Shown one piece after another: positions 7,931-16,558 of a stretch of 64,000 bases of DNA (positions within the stretch are counted from its first letter, which is position 1; every line of letters starts with the position of its first letter). The stretch comes from Ruminococcus sp. (lineage in GTDB: Bacteria > Bacillota > Clostridia > Oscillospirales > Acutalibacteraceae). A model generated the notes under the pieces. The model did no database searches and was not told where the DNA came from. It saw only the letters and a list, made by a program, of their open reading frames with translations. The position numbers were made by a program, and so were the translations under genes. The stretch spans positions 1 through 64,000 of the forward strand of contig JAFRCW010000040.1 of NCBI GenBank assembly GCA_017404145.1. The letters run 5' to 3'.

Positions 7931-9607
7931 TTATCGCCTTCTGAGGAAGTCCTCGGTGAGATCCTCGCCGTCATATGTATTAAACGGTGCTTTTGTCACG
8001 CGCTTGCTTTGAATCAGATCCCCTGTTCGGGTATCGTACTCTCTGATCCTGTTGTTGTATACAAAAGTCAAACTGTCGCCGTTCAAAAACACTTTTTTCA
8101 AGCGGGGATTGATTAGGTTTTGGTATTCGGCGGGGATCAGTTCATTGATCGGTTTCCATTGACCATTATCAAATCGATACATGATCACACCGGCGTGTAC
8201 GCCGCCGATCACAGCGAAAAGGTATTCTCCGGATTGATTGAAGAAAGCGCGGCTCACAGGCTGACGATAAGCGTGCCGCAGTGCTTTGCTCCCCGACGCG
8301 TTATCTTCGATCACAAAATAACCACCAATGCGTTTGATGCTCCATCTTCCATCAGCAGTTTGACACAGCTTTTTGGGTTGTGGCATTTTGAGCGGCGCCG
8401 GTATTTCTTCCTTCAAACGGACCTTTACGGTATCTGTCCGGAAGATCGTCACATTATCCTTTTTTATGTGAAACTCACTGATAAATGCTTCAATACGTTT
8501 CAGATCGGGCAGACCGTGACAGCCGAAATACCAGTGAATTTCAGACGGGTTCGATGAAGCCTTGACGACTGCCCTGAAGTAGTCCCAGTCAACGGGATAC
8601 AGAGAATGACCGACCACCGCAACGTTGTCAATATTATACAGTCGGTCAAAGAAGCTCTGATGTTCTTTAATGATTCTGCCGCAGGGTTTAGTCAGTTCGT
8701 CGTCATAATCCATCAGCATATACCCCGCCTGATCCTGTGCTATGCTGATCAGCGGCATCTTATCCCCGAATTTTCCCGTTATGTCTGTTTCAACGTCTGA
8801 AAACAGATCTTCTGTCGGAAGATGACCCAAAACCAGTTTTTCTCCGCTGTCTCTCTTACCGTGGATATAACAGACGTTTTCGGAACTGACGCTGTAAATG
8901 CTTTCAACGAATTCGGTATAGTTGAAGCATAATGTCGGGCCGTTGCTGATCAAAGATTTCAGCGGCTTTTCATCGGTTCGCGGCTTCAGAGAGCCGACCC
9001 ATTGACGGAAGCGTTTCGGCAGTTCTGTGCAAATAGTAGTGATCGGTGTGATCGCCGCGTCGATAGCGATATAAAACGGAGCGACGGTATCTTCTTCATA
9101 TGCGTCGAAGTTTTCAAGCCACATATCCATGAGATATGGATCGATCATGGCACCGTAATTGATTTTAGCTAAGTTGTTTTCAAAATCAGCCCATATATCA
9201 TCTGCAAGAATATAGTGTTCCAAAGTGGTTCTCAGGGGACTGTTTTTTCCGAGAGAATCTCTGAAATCGTAATAGCCGGATTTGACCCCGTGCATCAAGT
9301 CAAAGCCATTTCCGATCACAGTCAACGTATGACCGGGCTCGGTTTGGATTTCGTCAACTGATACCGCATGATATGCCTCAAGCGCAGATTCAAAGATCGG
9401 GAGCTCTTTTTCTTTCTCTATTCTGTATGCGGCAGTTCCTGCGGCTTCCTCTTCGATACGCTTTTTGTCACGGTGTTCTTTTGTGCAGGAAGGACAATAC
9501 CACGGGAGATATTCGGGATTGCGCAGATACGGCTTGCGATCCGCTTCCCTGAAAATGAATTCCTGATGGCACTGTTTGCATTCGCATAAATGTATTTGAG
9601 CAGGCAT
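7931..9607 (-). CDS. AbiH-family abortive-infection protein with zinc ribbon
   Basis: A 558-aa protein. Residues 8-45 hold a zinc ribbon (CECKQC and CPSC). The AbiH core begins at LTVIGNGFDLMHGVKSGYYD (~100) and continues with CFNYTEFVESIY, CYIHGKRDS, LVLGHL and AVVGHSLYPVDWDYF, the AbiH signatures. Residues ~410-558 are an extra domain of unclear type with repeated beta-strand-like segments. Lactococcal AbiH aborts phage infection; its fold resembles SIR2/DHS-like NAD-binding proteins, and the N-Y-T and H-G pattern echoes the SIR2 gene in this island. Start chosen at the ATG with SD AGGAGGA; an upstream ATG (9637) lacks one. Confidence 0.85.
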   Translation of the reverse strand: MPAQIHLCECKQCHQEFIFREADRKPYLRNPEYLPWYCPSCTKEHRDKKRIEEEAAGTAAYRIEKEKELPIFESALEAYHAVSVDEIQTEPGHTLTVIGNGFDLMHGVKSGYYDFRDSLGKNSPLRTTLEHYILADDIWADFENNLAKINYGAMIDPYLMDMWLENFDAYEEDTVAPFYIAIDAAITPITTICTELPKRFRQWVGSLKPRTDEKPLKSLISNGPTLCFNYTEFVESIYSVSSENVCYIHGKRDSGEKLVLGHLPTEDLFSDVETDITGKFGDKMPLISIAQDQAGYMLMDYDDELTKPCGRIIKEHQSFFDRLYNIDNVAVVGHSLYPVDWDYFRAVVKASSNPSEIHWYFGCHGLPDLKRIEAFISEFHIKKDNVTIFRTDTVKVRLKEEIPAPLKMPQPKKLCQTADGRWSIKRIGGYFVIEDNASGSKALRHAYRQPVSRAFFNQSGEYLFAVIGGVHAGVIMYRFDNGQWKPINELIPAEYQNLINPRLKKVFLNGDSLTFVYNNRIREYDTRTGDLIQSKRVTKAPFNTYDGEDLTEDFLRRR

Positions 9608-9641
9608 GATTCTCCTCCTGTAATAGTCAATTTTCACTTTT

Positions 9642-9669
9642 ATTATATCCGATGCAGGATATGTGTCAA
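9642..9669 (-). promoter_or_regulatory. Promoter of AbiH-like gene
   Basis: On the minus strand TTGACA (9669-9664) and a perfect TATAAT (9647-9642) are separated by 16 bp, 35 bp before the start codon. Strong sigma-A match. Confidence 0.75.
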
Positions 9670-9715
9670 CAGTTCGCTGTTCATATATTAGTATAGAGAT
9701 TTGGCTCAGTTGCTC

Positions 9716-9775
9716 TTGACATAAGCTTGTTCTATGTGATAGAATAATTATATAAATTAGAACATACTATCTAAT
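9716..9775 (+). promoter_or_regulatory. Promoter with two palindromes before the 187-aa gene
   Basis: TTGACA (9716-9721) and TAGAAT (9740-9745) are 18 bp apart. A perfect inverted repeat TTCTAT-GTG-ATAGAA (9730-9744) covers the -10, and a second, TTAGA...TCTAA, lies at 9757-9774 just downstream. The overlap with the promoter suggests repressor control. No regulator gene adjoins. Confidence 0.65.
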
Positions 9776-9795
9776 TATGTGAAGGAGGGACTGTT

Positions 9796-10359
9796 ATGAC
9801 GCAAATGGAAACCATCGCAAGAGCGCAGATGTATCTGGAAAAGCTCGCCAACGGGGTAAATCCTCTTACCGATGAAGAAGTAGGGGAGAGCGATGTTATC
9901 AACAATGTGAGGATATCACGCTGTTTGTTTTATGCTTCGGGAATACTGAAGCAGATCGTGGAGAATAAGGGTAAGTTCAAGGTCGAAAGACCCGACAGAA
10001 AGCCCTTTACGATCACCCCCGAACAGCTTGCAAGATTTGAGTATGCCGATTACGGCATATCGATCACTGAGTTTACCAAGCGGATCAACACGCTGATTGA
10101 TACAGTACATATCAACGAGCTAAAATCGAAAGTGATATTGGAATGGCTGGTTGAGGCGGGTTTGCTTACCAATATCATCGTCAATAACAAAACCCGCCGC
10201 AGGCCGACTCCGCAGGGCGAATCCATGGGTATCTTTACCGAAGAGAGAAGCGGACAGTACGGGACATATGAAGGTGTGTTCTATAGCCCAAAAGCACAGC
10301 ATTTTATAGTGGACAACATCGGCGAGATCATCGCGTCCAGCAACAGGGAAAAGAAATAA
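9796..10359 (+). CDS. Conserved hypothetical protein, 187 aa
   Basis: I do not recognise a named domain. The sequence is soluble and helical, opening with MTQMETIARAQMYLEKLANG and NPLTDEEVGESDVINNVRIS; the C-terminal half (ILEWLVEAGLLTNI, KTRRRPTPQGESMGI) resembles a winged-helix-like or nucleic-acid-binding segment, but this is only an impression. SD AAGGAGG lies 7 nt before the ATG. It has its own promoter with palindromes over the -10 and a hairpin after the stop, so it is a single-gene unit between the AbiH-like gene and the polysaccharide locus. Small proteins of this look occur in many Clostridia. A role in defence is possible only by location. Confidence 0.7.
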   Translation: MTQMETIARAQMYLEKLANGVNPLTDEEVGESDVINNVRISRCLFYASGILKQIVENKGKFKVERPDRKPFTITPEQLARFEYADYGISITEFTKRINTLIDTVHINELKSKVILEWLVEAGLLTNIIVNNKTRRRPTPQGESMGIFTEERSGQYGTYEGVFYSPKAQHFIVDNIGEIIASSNREKK

Positions 10360-10368
10360 TCATAGAGA

Positions 10369-10393
10369 AGGGGCGGATTATGTGATCTGCCCT
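10369..10393 (+). terminator. Hairpin after the 187-aa gene
   Basis: GGGGCGGAT and ATCTGCCCT form an imperfect GC-rich stem 10 bp past the stop codon. There is no clear T-run, so termination is plausible but not certain. Confidence 0.4.
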
Positions 10394-10430
10394 GATTATA
10401 TGTATAGTACCGCTCTATGCGACTTATCTC

Positions 10431-10459
10431 TTGCATTTACCGATGCGGTATGATACTAT
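10431..10459 (+). promoter_or_regulatory. Promoter of nucleotidyltransferase gene
   Basis: TTGCAT (10431-10436) and TACTAT (10454-10459), 17-bp spacing, 32 bp before the start codon, which has SD AAGGAGG. Confidence 0.55.
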
Positions 10460-10490
10460 TATATCGGAAGTTTGTTGAAGGAGGTCGCTT

Positions 10491-11666
10491 ATGATCAACG
10501 TGAATCAACAGGCGCTCCTTGAACTGCTCAAGGCGTCGCTGTTTGGAATAGAGCCACTTTTTCCTGAGGGCGTTGACTGGGACGCGGTGCTGCAAGAGGC
10601 AAAGGATCAGACAGTGGTCGCGCTGGCCGCTCCTGCCGTCCCCGAAGAAGAGGTTGAAAAATGGCGGATCCCCGCGGCGCAGAATAAGATGCGCTTTTTC
10701 CAGATTCTTGATGAACAGGCGAAATTGGTGAAGCTGTTTCAAGACGTCGGCATCCCGCTGGTGATCCTCAAAGGTTGTGCCGCGGCGATGTATTATCCCG
10801 AGCCGCTGCAGCGTACGATGGGCGATATCGACTTCATCGTCCCGCCCGAGCGCTTTGAGGAAGCAGATAGTTTTATGGTCAATAATGGGTATGTATTTTG
10901 TGATGACTGCCCCCGACATAAAAAATATTCAAAAAATGGTATTGTATTTGAGTTGCACAAGCGGTACAGTGATACAAGATGGGATTTAGAGCCGTTAATA
11001 TTAAATGGAATATCCGAAGCTGCTTCATATGAGCTTTATGGACAGCGATTTCCGGCTTTATTGAATGAGATTAATGGTTTGATTCTCCTAGATCATATAC
11101 GTATGCATTTTTACATCGGTCTTGGATTACGCCAGATTATTGACTGGATGATGTTCGTTCATTCTTCCTTGAGTGTCGATTCTGCTTGGGAAGAACATTT
11201 TTTATTGCTTGTTCGTGAGGTTAGACTCGAAACCTTTGCGATGACCGTGACGAAGATGTGTAAACTATGGCTCGGTTTGCCGGATAGAATCACATGGTGT
11301 GATAGTGCTGACAGTGAAACTGCCGGTCAGTTGTTGAAAATAATTTTTAGTTATGGTAATTTTGGTATAAAAGAGCATAATTCACAACGATCTTTAGAAG
11401 GGCTCATCATGGAAACATCAAGATCTGGGGTGTTTCACTTTTTGCAGAAGACAGGAGAAACAACATGGAAAGCGTACCATAAGCATCCTGTTTTGCGCCC
11501 GTTTGCATGGCTTTATCAAGCGATTCGATTTTTGAAAAACGGAGTTGTTGCTTTGTTTCGCGGAGAGAGAAACAAAGTGGAATCTTACCATGCGATAAAA
11601 ATGTATAAGTTTCATAAGAAACTAGGAATTAATTACAAACAAAAAAGAAAGAAAAAGGTTGAGTAG
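10491..11666 (+). CDS. NTP_transf_5-type nucleotidyltransferase, copy 1
   Basis: A 391-aa protein of the uncharacterised nucleotidyltransferase family often found in polysaccharide loci. The core is IPLVILKGCAAAMYYPEP followed by RTMGDIDFIVP, giving the acidic pair expected for metal binding; HKHP near the C-terminus is shared with the paralogue at 37777. The acceptor is unknown. The first ~370 bp are GC-rich like the chromosome core, while from about 10865 the gene turns AT-rich, although the protein is continuous. This suggests recombination inside the gene at the conserved core. A terminator follows at 11847. Confidence 0.8.
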   Translation: MINVNQQALLELLKASLFGIEPLFPEGVDWDAVLQEAKDQTVVALAAPAVPEEEVEKWRIPAAQNKMRFFQILDEQAKLVKLFQDVGIPLVILKGCAAAMYYPEPLQRTMGDIDFIVPPERFEEADSFMVNNGYVFCDDCPRHKKYSKNGIVFELHKRYSDTRWDLEPLILNGISEAASYELYGQRFPALLNEINGLILLDHIRMHFYIGLGLRQIIDWMMFVHSSLSVDSAWEEHFLLLVREVRLETFAMTVTKMCKLWLGLPDRITWCDSADSETAGQLLKIIFSYGNFGIKEHNSQRSLEGLIMETSRSGVFHFLQKTGETTWKAYHKHPVLRPFAWLYQAIRFLKNGVVALFRGERNKVESYHAIKMYKFHKKLGINYKQKRKKKVE

Positions 11667-11846
11667 TATTACTTAGAGGATGTCAAGGTTGAAACAGCAT
11701 TTAGGGATACTACTATTTAGACAGAGTAGTTATTTGAATAATGAAACGAAGTAAGAATATTTCTAGGTGGATTATGAATATATCGGGGGAAAACATATCA
11801 GTACAATAGAAAAAGAATAATTCGATTGTACTTCAGTCTATTAAAA

Positions 11847-11882
11847 AAAGCCATGTTTCGGCGGAAGCTGAAACATGGCTTT
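11847..11882 (+). terminator. Rho-independent terminator before the polysaccharide operon
   Basis: A 13-bp perfect stem AAAGCCATGTTTC/GAAACATGGCTTT with a 10-nt loop, A-rich before and T-rich after. It separates the first nucleotidyltransferase from the capsule operon. The rest of 11667-12130 is AT-rich with no gene seen. Confidence 0.85.
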
Positions 11883-12135
11883 AAGCTTTGCGCTGCAGTA
11901 TCATAAGAAGATAGTCGGTATACTCTTACGTAGGTTAATATTAATATTCATTAAGACTGTTTTATTTCAATGTTGATGATTTGATCAAAACAATTACCTT
12001 GCATTATATTGTGAAAGAGGTAACAGGGGAACACAATTTGACGATCTCCCTACACATTGACGGCTGGTTATTATAGTTTTATCAAAACACAGAAATATGA
12101 TACAAATATTTCCTACATCAATGTGATGAAAAAAA

Positions 12136-12164
12136 TTGACTTAATAAATGTTATATGATATTAT
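12136..12164 (+). promoter_or_regulatory. Main promoter of the polysaccharide operon
   Basis: TTGACT (12136-12141) and TATTAT (12159-12164) are 17 bp apart. Transcription from about 12171 would give a leader of about 300 nt (to 12473) with no obvious gene. Long leaders are common in capsule operons and are often sites of antitermination, but I see no clear terminator within this one. Confidence 0.65.
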
Positions 12165-12473
12165 ATTCTAGATAGTGTGGATAATTGTGGGATTTTGGAC
12201 CTTTTTGGATTTCCGAGAGATATAGATATAAATCATACGGCAAAGAAACATGAGGAAAGATTATACAACTTTTTTCAAAGGAATGTTAGATTTTGGTTTA
12301 TCATAGTTGGAGTTGGCTGTGCTACAGGATATCAAAGCAGGATTTTTGATTAGATGCTGATGAATTCTATCTGTGCAGTTGAGTGTTGTATTTGCTGCGT
12401 TTCTTCACAAACGAGCAGAAAAGGATATGTTAGTATCACAAAGTATAAATAAAGATATTCTAGAGGATTTATT

Positions 12474-13151
12474 ATGAATTATTTAATTGTTGTAGCGCAT
12501 CCGGATGACGAAGTGCTGGGAGCAGGAGCCACGATACATAAATTGGTTGCTCAAGGAAATAAAGTGGCAGTTTGCATCATGTCAAGTAATGCTGATGCTA
12601 GATATAAGCGTTCTGTTTCTTTGAGTGAAGATGAAGAGACAGCGATGCGTATTTTAGGAGTTCAACAAGTATACCATGCTGATTTTCCGAACATAAAAAT
12701 GAATACTGTTCCTCATCTTGAATTGGTGAAGTATATAGAATCGTGTATAGAAAATTTTTGTGCTGATTCAATTTTTACGCATCATCCCAGCGACACTAAT
12801 AATGATCATGTTATAACTTCATATGCAGCACAAGCTGCCAGTAGATTGTTCCAGAGGAAAAGCGGAGTCCCCACCCTAAAGGAATTTGTATACATGGAGG
12901 TTCCTTCATCTACAGAGTGGTCATTCGACTCTTCTTCCAATCGATTTACTCCTAATATGTTTGTTGAAATAGGAAAAGATGGCGTTGAGATTAAGCTAAA
13001 AGCATTATCTGCTTATAAAGGTGTTTTACGTCAGTATCCTCATCCTAGAAGCTCAGAGGCGATCGAGGGTTTAGCGGCATACCATGGAGTTCAGGCAGGA
13101 TGTAATTATGCTGAGGCGTTTGAGTGTGTTTTTAGAACCTTAAGAGGTTGA
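12474..13151 (+). CDS. PIG-L/LmbE family deacetylase
   Basis: 225 aa. The zinc-binding motif AHPDDE (residues 8-13) and the second metal motif HHPSDTNNDH mark the PIG-L/LmbE family, which removes N-acyl groups from amino sugars such as GlcNAc-linked substrates. First gene of the polysaccharide operon; its stop overlaps the start of the sugar transferase by 4 nt. A likely role is deacetylating a sugar nucleotide, lipid-linked sugar or the polymer. Length and motifs are normal, and it is cytoplasmic since no signal peptide is present. Confidence 0.88.
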   Translation: MNYLIVVAHPDDEVLGAGATIHKLVAQGNKVAVCIMSSNADARYKRSVSLSEDEETAMRILGVQQVYHADFPNIKMNTVPHLELVKYIESCIENFCADSIFTHHPSDTNNDHVITSYAAQAASRLFQRKSGVPTLKEFVYMEVPSSTEWSFDSSSNRFTPNMFVEIGKDGVEIKLKALSAYKGVLRQYPHPRSSEAIEGLAAYHGVQAGCNYAEAFECVFRTLRG

Positions 13152-13852
13152 TCATGAGAAAAAACAATCTGCTGTATTTATTTATAAAGAGGCTGTGCGA
13201 TATTGTCTTTTCTTTCACGGGAGTTTTGATCACATCACCATTATGGCTGATTTCTGTGATTGGAATCATTATTTCTGATCCTGGACCGGTATTCTATTTG
13301 GCAAACCGTGTTGGGAAGGGAAATAAGCAGTTCAGGATGTTTAAATTTCGATCGATGCGTGTTGACAAGAATGCGGACGAAAAGAGTTTAAGACCGGATC
13401 AGGACAGGATATTTCGATTTGGTCAATTCCTGCGTGCTACTAAGATCGACGAACTGCCTCAGCTCTTGAACGTGTTGTTCGGTAATATGTCTGTTGTTGG
13501 ACCTCGCCCTGCGGCGAATGATCAGGTTTCGGTAACAAGAAGTGGTGAAAACGCAATTGTATCGACCATTAAACCGGGGCTGACAAGTCCGTCTGCGCTT
13601 TATGATTATATTTATGGTGATAAAGTTTTAGATGAAGCAGAATACATAGAGAAAGTAGTGCCGACTCGTCTTGCGTTGGATCGTTATTATATTACCAGAC
13701 AGAATCTCTTTTATGACATTAAGATCATCTGGTATACGATCCTTTGTATTTTCGGAACAGTATTCAGAAAACCGGCTGTTTTTATTCTTCGCGAAATGAT
13801 TGACGCTGTTGATGGAGATAGGCGAGCGCTTGATGATGATTGTTTTGCATAG
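13148..13852 (+). CDS. Initiating undecaprenyl-phosphate sugar phosphotransferase
   Basis: 234-aa monotopic phosphoglycosyl transferase (bacterial sugar transferase, WcaJ/EpsL type). One N-terminal membrane segment (~20-43) ends in the Pro-containing re-entrant region, then PGPVFY, FRMFKFRSMR, the catalytic TKIDELPQLLNVL and GNMSVVGPRP. It would load the first sugar phosphate on undecaprenyl phosphate and so start each repeat unit. Its overlap with the deacetylase gene suggests the two act on the same first sugar. The segment 13853-14297 behind it is AT-rich, full of stops in all frames, with no recognisable gene. Confidence 0.92.
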   Translation: MIMRKNNLLYLFIKRLCDIVFSFTGVLITSPLWLISVIGIIISDPGPVFYLANRVGKGNKQFRMFKFRSMRVDKNADEKSLRPDQDRIFRFGQFLRATKIDELPQLLNVLFGNMSVVGPRPAANDQVSVTRSGENAIVSTIKPGLTSPSALYDYIYGDKVLDEAEYIEKVVPTRLALDRYYITRQNLFYDIKIIWYTILCIFGTVFRKPAVFILREMIDAVDGDRRALDDDCFA

Positions 13853-14297
13853 AGAATCAGCTGGATTGAAATTTTAAGAACAGCTGAGCTGCTTGTTCCA
13901 GTTGAACACCATACAGATTTATTTCAGGATAAGAGAAAAAAGATGCAGTTAATTATGTCTTGGTATTTCTGTATCGGTTTCATTGTGTATTCATTTTGAT
14001 GTTTGTTAGATTTCCGGTTGAAAGATGGTTCTTCTCTATTCTGAGTTTGCTTTTCATTAGCTTTTTTGATACACCAGTTTAAATGGTGCCGTTTTTATGG
14101 AAAGGCCTATATAATTAATTCGTTTTTACTCTATGTTTAGTTTTTGCTGAGGTAGAAAAGCCTTTGTAAAGAAATAGCTTTTCTCTGTTTCTGATTGGAA
14201 ACGCAGGACCTCTTATAATATTTTATCTTTTTGATGGAATAAATAATAAATCAAACTATAGAATGCCGAGAATTTATTAGCGTATTAGGAACGAAAA

Positions 14298-15473
14298 ATG
14301 GAGGGGTCGATTTTGGACAAAAAAAATGTTAAAGTGCTTTTATTGGAAGGTTTTGCTCGTCAGTGCTTGCCTATGATGGAATCACTTCACAAAGCCGGAT
14401 ACTATGTAGCAACATATAACGAGAAAAAAACAGATGTAGGTTATCTTTCTCATTATCCCGATAAAAGAATAATAGGCTTTTGGGACAGAAAAGATGAAGA
14501 GAAATCGGCGGCTGCAGTATTGGAAGCCGTAAAAAAAGAGCACTATGATGTAACGATTCCATTGACTGACTTTTCCGCAACGTTGCTCTCAAGACGCAAG
14601 GACGAATTTGACAAATACACACATGCTGCTGTAAATGATTGGCCGATTTTTTATATGGCTGCAGACAAACAGAATACAATGAATGTTTGTATGGATAATA
14701 ATATTCCTTGCCCTAAAACATTGCGAAAAGCAGATTCATTGGAAGACGTTCTCTCAGCAGGATTGGAATATCCTTTTGTTATTAAGCCTCGTATTGGTTA
14801 TGGAAGCAACGGTTTTCGCCGTATTGACAATGAAGAAGATCTTAGGAAATATTTTGATGCAAATGTAAAAAAATACGGTCCCATGATTGTCCAAGAGTAT
14901 ATTCCGCAGACAGATATACAATACAAATGCGAAGTATTTATTGATGGAAATGGAGAAGTTAAGAGCGCATATGTTTTTGATAAAGTACGTTGGTATCCGA
15001 TAGATGGGGGATCAACTTGTTGTGGTACATCAGTTGATAGACCAGATATCATTGAGAGCAGCGTAAAACTCCTGAAAGCGATCGGGTGGAGAGGATACGG
15101 TGACATCGATTTAATTCAAGATCCAAGAGAAAGCATTGCTAAAATAATGGAAATCAATCCAAGGATAACTGGCAGTGTGAAAATTTGCATCTATTCGGGC
15201 GTAGATTTTGCCAGACAAGTTGTAGAGTATGAAACAGGGAGGGAAGTAACTCCGTATTTGGATTATCCAAAAGGAGTGTGCTTAAGATACTTGCATACAG
15301 ATTTGCTTTGGTTTTTCAAGTCGCCTGACAGATTCAGAGCAAAACCTTCTTGGTTTAGTTGGAAACATTCGATCGACCAGATTTGGAATCCGAGAGATCC
15401 GCTTCCTTGGTTCGGTTATACTATTCAGGGTATTGCTAGATTATTTAAAGAAAAAGAAAAACGCAAAAGATGA
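14298..15473 (+). CDS. ATP-grasp enzyme (carbamoyl-phosphate-synthase-like)
   Basis: 391 aa. The N-terminal pre-ATP-grasp Rossmann domain (VKVLLLEG) is followed by the ATP-binding VIKPRIGYGSNG (~162-173), QEYIPQTDIQYKCEVF, and the metal-binding IMEINPRITGSVKI. Such proteins join a carboxylate to an amine with ATP; in surface-polysaccharide loci they attach amino acids to uronic acids. Start: SD GGAGG spans the annotated ATG itself, so TTG 14313 is the more likely start. It stands between two AT-rich non-coding stretches. Confidence 0.8.
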   Translation: MEGSILDKKNVKVLLLEGFARQCLPMMESLHKAGYYVATYNEKKTDVGYLSHYPDKRIIGFWDRKDEEKSAAAVLEAVKKEHYDVTIPLTDFSATLLSRRKDEFDKYTHAAVNDWPIFYMAADKQNTMNVCMDNNIPCPKTLRKADSLEDVLSAGLEYPFVIKPRIGYGSNGFRRIDNEEDLRKYFDANVKKYGPMIVQEYIPQTDIQYKCEVFIDGNGEVKSAYVFDKVRWYPIDGGSTCCGTSVDRPDIIESSVKLLKAIGWRGYGDIDLIQDPRESIAKIMEINPRITGSVKICIYSGVDFARQVVEYETGREVTPYLDYPKGVCLRYLHTDLLWFFKSPDRFRAKPSWFSWKHSIDQIWNPRDPLPWFGYTIQGIARLFKEKEKRKR

Positions 15474-15639
15474 TATTGAGGAATAGCGTGACCTGAAATA
15501 GATGTTGTTTTGGAAAGGGTTTTATTGAAACCTTATATAAAACGTGCGTAAAGGATAATATCCTGCAGCGAGAATCGAATGAGTAAGGAGAAGCATTAAA
15601 CGCGAGAAGTTGGGTTACACACGAAACGGAGAAGAGTTC

Positions 15640-16512
15640 TTGAAAAGAGTATTAATAGTTGGAAAAAACAGTTATATTGGTAACTGCTTAGAAGATTGGT
15701 TAACACAAAAGCATATCAACGAGTATTCTGTCGATAAAATCAGCGTGAGAGATGACGAATGGAAATCACTCGACCTGAGCAAATATGATGTTATCCTTTA
15801 TCTTTCCGGTATGGTTCATATAAAGGAAAAAAAAGAAATGTGGCCGGAGTATGTCCGATTAAACGCGGAATTACCTTTTGAGTTTGCCCGGAAATCCAAA
15901 GCATGCGGTGTACCCTATTTTGTTTTTTTCAGTACGAAAGGTGTATATAGACCGAATACCGAATTCATTGATAAGAAAACGGTTCCGGTTCCTCAAAAGC
16001 TGTATGGAAATAGTAAATTGGAAGGAGAAAAAAATATACTTACTCTTGCGAACGAAAACTTTAAGATTTCCGTACTTAGATCTCCTGTAGTGTATGGAGA
16101 AGGCTGTAAAGGCAACTTTCCTAAATTAGTTGATTTGTCAAAACGTATTCATATCTTTCCAAGAATATACAATAAGAGAAGCATGATTTATATATGGAAT
16201 CTGTGTGAATTTGTTCGGCGATTAATTGAGAAGCCATTACCTGACCCAATTGTTTTTCCGCAAGATAAAGATGTGTTTGGTGTTACAGATTTAATGATAG
16301 CATTATGGGAAGAACGAAAAGAAAAGTATTATTTGAGTTATCTGTTAGCATTTATTGTCAGATTGCTTTTAAAACTAAATGTTAGCAAAAAGCTGAATAC
16401 AATGTTTTTGGACACTGTTTATGAAAACGAGATGAGTAGCTATTACAATTACGAATACTGCGTTTTTTCTTTTCGGGAAGCGATAAAGCATATATTGTCT
16501 TCTGCAGAATAA
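15640..16512 (+). CDS. NAD-dependent epimerase/dehydratase
   Basis: Short-chain dehydrogenase-like nucleotide-sugar enzyme of about 290 aa. GKNSYIGN replaces the usual GxxGxxG and YGNSKLEGE contains the catalytic Y-x-x-x-K; FFSTKGVY and VLRSPVVYGEG are typical of UDP-sugar 4-epimerases or reductases. The glycine-rich loop is degenerate (G-K-N-S-Y-I-G). I start at TTG 15640 with SD GGAGAAGAG; a longer frame from TTG 15610 lacks a ribosome site. The substrate cannot be told. Confidence 0.8.
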   Translation: MKRVLIVGKNSYIGNCLEDWLTQKHINEYSVDKISVRDDEWKSLDLSKYDVILYLSGMVHIKEKKEMWPEYVRLNAELPFEFARKSKACGVPYFVFFSTKGVYRPNTEFIDKKTVPVPQKLYGNSKLEGEKNILTLANENFKISVLRSPVVYGEGCKGNFPKLVDLSKRIHIFPRIYNKRSMIYIWNLCEFVRRLIEKPLPDPIVFPQDKDVFGVTDLMIALWEERKEKYYLSYLLAFIVRLLLKLNVSKKLNTMFLDTVYENEMSSYYNYEYCVFSFREAIKHILSSAE

Positions 16513-16558
16513 TGACTAGCGATGATAACGAACGATAATACTTCAAGGAGCGCTGTTT

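Noticed and set aside
12252..12340. A short reading frame in the capsule leader (RKDYTTFFKGMLDFGLS) that resembles the N-terminus of a sugar transferase.
   Set aside because: Only about 18 codons before a stop, no further match behind it, and the real transferase follows at 13148; too little to call a remnant.
13853..14297. Possible decayed membrane gene between the sugar transferase and the ATP-grasp gene.
   Set aside because: Hydrophobic snippets appear in several frames, but stops are frequent and no family can be named.
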